DNA of 33,031 nucleotides, from positions 1-33,031 of the forward strand of contig CAZZHA010000004.1 of NCBI GenBank assembly GCA_964653685.1. The letters run 5' to 3'. Numbering within the stretch: the first letter of the stretch is position 1; each line of letters begins with the position of its first letter. The stretch comes from DATKWU01 sp964653685. GTDB taxonomy: Bacteria; Patescibacteriota; Microgenomatia; PFEM01; JAHIFH01. Shown one piece after another: positions 31,034 to 33,031 of this stretch. Made by a program: the position numbers and the translations under genes. Under the pieces are notes generated by a model. That model made no database searches, was not told the origin of the DNA, and was given only the letters and a program-made list of their open reading frames with translations.

Positions 31034-31099
31034 ATTAAGGTAGGGTTACAGACTTCCTTTTCTCCCTGCCAATTTTAGGTCTATTTAGATAACAGGTAA
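31034..31099 (+). promoter_or_regulatory. Structured 5' leader of gyrB
   Basis: GGTAGGG (31039-31045) can pair with CCCTGCC (31064-31070), with one T-G pair and an 18-base loop. No terminator tract or leader ORF was found. Whether it has any regulatory role is unknown. AGGT a few bases before the ATG may serve as a weak ribosome-binding site. Confidence 0.35.
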
Positions 31100-33031
31100 A
31101 TGCCAAAGTTAAAAACTAAAGTCAAAAACGATAATATTCTTTCCACCTATACTTCGGCCCAAATCAAAGTTCTTGAGGGTTTAGAACCAGTCAGAAAGCG
31201 TCCAGGGATGTATATTGGTTCGACTGACAAAAAAGGCTTTCACCATCTAATCACCGAAGTCGTTGATAACTCGATTGACGAATCTCTGGCCGGTTTCGCC
31301 AAGAACATTAAAATCATTTTAAAGAAAGACGGCAGTGCTCAAATCCGGGATGACGGCCGGGGGATTCCGGTTGACAAACACAAATCAGGCCTTTCTGGTT
31401 TAGAAGTAGCCATGACCAAACTCCATGCTGGGGCCAAATTTGACGAAGGGGTTTATAAAGCCTCGGGTGGTCTCCATGGTGTCGGTGTCTCCGTGGTTAA
31501 CGCTCTTTCTCAATGGCTTAAAGTTGAGGTTCACCGTGACGGCCACGCCTATACTCAAGAATACAAACGAGGCAAACCGACTACCCGACTGGAAAAAATA
31601 GGCAAAGCCAAAGATACCGGAACAATTACCACCTTTATCCCTGATAAAAGAGTTTTTAAAGACATTGAATTTGATTATCAGCTAATTGAGCAGACAATTA
31701 GAGAAAGGGCTTATCTGATTCCGGGAATTAAATTTCATTTAGAAGATGAACGGCAAAACATTAAGAAAAATTTTTACTTTGAAGGTGGGATCCGCTCCCT
31801 AGTTAAACACCTTAATCATCGTAAAAAAACAACTCATAACGTTATTTTTATTAAAGGTGAAGATAATGGGATGCTCATGGAAGCGGCCATTCAGTATAAC
31901 GATGGTTATTCGGAAAACATTCAGTCTTTTGTTAATGTCATCAATACCCGAGACGGTGGCACTCACCTAACAGGTTTCAAAATGGCTTTAACTAGAGCCA
32001 TTAATGACTACGCCAAGAAAATTGGTGCCATCAAAGAAAACAACGGTTTTGTCGGTAATGACACCCTTGAGGGTTTAACCGCCGTGATTGCTGTAAAAAT
32101 TTCGATCAACAAGATTCAATTTGAATCCCAAACTAAAGCTAAACTCAATAACCCTGAAGCCCAAGGTTTAGTCGCGACCTTTATCAAAGAAGGCCTGGAT
32201 ACTTTTTTTGAAGAACATCCGGCTGATGGTCGGAGGATTATTGAAAAAATTGCCCTTGCAGCCCGAGCTAGATTAGCAGCCAGAGCCGCCAAAGAAGCGG
32301 TGATCAGAAAAGGCGAGTTAACCGGCTTAGGTTTACCCGGTAAACTAGCTGATTGTCAAGAAAGAGATCCCATTCATTCTGAACTCTATATTGTTGAAGG
32401 TCCTTCAGCTGGTGGTTCGGCCAAACAGGGAAGAGACCGACGTTTTCAGGCAATTCTCCCTTTAGGGGGAAAAATCCTTAATACCGAAAGAGCTCATTTA
32501 GACAAAATTATTAAATTTGAAGAGCTTAAAGATTTAATTATTGCCCTCGGTATGGGAATAGGCGAAACGATTGACCTTAAAAAGATTCGTTACCAAAGAA
32601 TTATTATTATGTGTGATGCCGATGTTGACGGCCAACATATTGCTACCCTTCTTCTGACTTTCTTTTTCCGCCACCTACCTTCAATCATTGAAAAAGGTTA
32701 TCTTTACATTGCCATGCCGCCTTTGTATCGCGTCCAGATTGGCAAAGAGTCTTTCTATGTTTATAATGAAGAAGGAAAGGATGAAGTGATTGCTGAACAC
32801 GGTCAAGGCAAACAAAAAATCAGCGTCCAAAGATTTAAAGGCTTAGGAGAAATGAACCCTAAACAACTTTGGGAAACAACCATGAATCCAGACAAAAGAA
32901 TTCTAAAGAAAGTAATGATTGAAGATACTCAACGAACCGACCAAGTCTTTACGACTTTAATGGGATCAGACGTCCCACCCAGAAAAAGATTTATTCAAAC
33001 AAGAGCAAAAATGGCTAATCTTGATATTTAA
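31100..33031 (+). CDS. gyrB: DNA gyrase subunit B
   Basis: ATPase subunit of the type II topoisomerase that introduces negative supercoils. The 643 residues end with the last base of the window and are complete. They contain the GHKL ATPase (E53 and N57 in EVVDNSIDE; DDGRGIP; SGGLHGVGVSVVNAL), the transducer (about 230-400) and the TOPRIM domain with E433 and the DADVDG aspartates D506/D508/D510. The C-terminal RFKGLGEMNPKQLWETTMNP is typical. The usual EGDSAGG is EGPSAGG here. ParE is the alternative; the KQGRDRRFQAILPL signature and overall layout favour GyrB. No gyrA lies in the window. Confidence 0.93.
   Translation: MPKLKTKVKNDNILSTYTSAQIKVLEGLEPVRKRPGMYIGSTDKKGFHHLITEVVDNSIDESLAGFAKNIKIILKKDGSAQIRDDGRGIPVDKHKSGLSGLEVAMTKLHAGAKFDEGVYKASGGLHGVGVSVVNALSQWLKVEVHRDGHAYTQEYKRGKPTTRLEKIGKAKDTGTITTFIPDKRVFKDIEFDYQLIEQTIRERAYLIPGIKFHLEDERQNIKKNFYFEGGIRSLVKHLNHRKKTTHNVIFIKGEDNGMLMEAAIQYNDGYSENIQSFVNVINTRDGGTHLTGFKMALTRAINDYAKKIGAIKENNGFVGNDTLEGLTAVIAVKISINKIQFESQTKAKLNNPEAQGLVATFIKEGLDTFFEEHPADGRRIIEKIALAARARLAARAAKEAVIRKGELTGLGLPGKLADCQERDPIHSELYIVEGPSAGGSAKQGRDRRFQAILPLGGKILNTERAHLDKIIKFEELKDLIIALGMGIGETIDLKKIRYQRIIIMCDADVDGQHIATLLLTFFFRHLPSIIEKGYLYIAMPPLYRVQIGKESFYVYNEEGKDEVIAEHGQGKQKISVQRFKGLGEMNPKQLWETTMNPDKRILKKVMIEDTQRTDQVFTTLMGSDVPPRKRFIQTRAKMANLDI

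Overview
The window looks like chromosomal DNA of a small-genome bacterium of the Candidate Phyla Radiation (Patescibacteria), most likely from the Microgenomates side. That placement is inference. It rests on AT-rich sequence, very tight gene packing, housekeeping proteins stripped of accessory domains (trigger factor without a PPIase domain, ThrRS without TGS, PheRS beta without its EMAP-type domain), a protein resembling the CPR family DUF5660, and a large type IV pilus locus with no secretin gene. TGA acts as an ordinary stop, which argues against the recoded CPR lineages. The sequence is a draft scaffold with three 100-N gaps. Two of these are artificial, because their flanks share an identical 55-bp sequence.

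Region 1 (1-8071, + strand) is a translation cluster: trigger factor (5' cut by the window), a DUF5660-like protein, tRNA-Val, a small membrane protein, thrS-infC-rpmI-rplT, then a phenylalanine control region, tRNA-Phe, pheS and pheT. The order thrS-infC-rpmI-rplT-leader-pheS-pheT matches Escherichia coli. The highlight lies at 4746-4920. A strong promoter inside the end of rplT leads directly into a 17-codon leader ORF, MQVPTITQTAFFKFFFT, with five Phe codons. Mutually exclusive RNA hairpins follow and end in an intrinsic terminator placed just before tRNA-Phe(GAA) and pheST. It reads as a complete translation-coupled attenuator controlling both the tRNA and the synthetase that charges it.

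Region 2 (8055-16985) holds an unrecognised protein and a class A penicillin-binding protein on the minus strand, then on the plus strand tyrS, a 36-residue membrane peptide, recG, rpmF, nusB, an acyl-carrier-like protein lacking the phosphopantetheine serine, rnc, rpsP and khpA.

Region 3 (16979-30198, minus strand) is a type IV pilus locus read from high to low coordinates: pilB, pilT, pilC, major pilin, prepilin peptidase, a run of eight further prepilins (two with cysteine-rich tails), a PilX-like protein, then pilM, pilN and pilO. It supplies extension and retraction ATPases, platform, peptidase, alignment complex and many subunits, but no PilQ or PilP.

Region 4 (30221-33031, + strand) has a delta'-like clamp-loader gene divergent from pilB, and gyrB. 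Many promoters (TTGxxx-N17-TAAAAT or extended TGnTAnnnT) sit only 6-7 bases before start codons, suggesting widespread leaderless mRNAs. No CRISPR array, insertion sequence, prophage or rRNA gene was seen.
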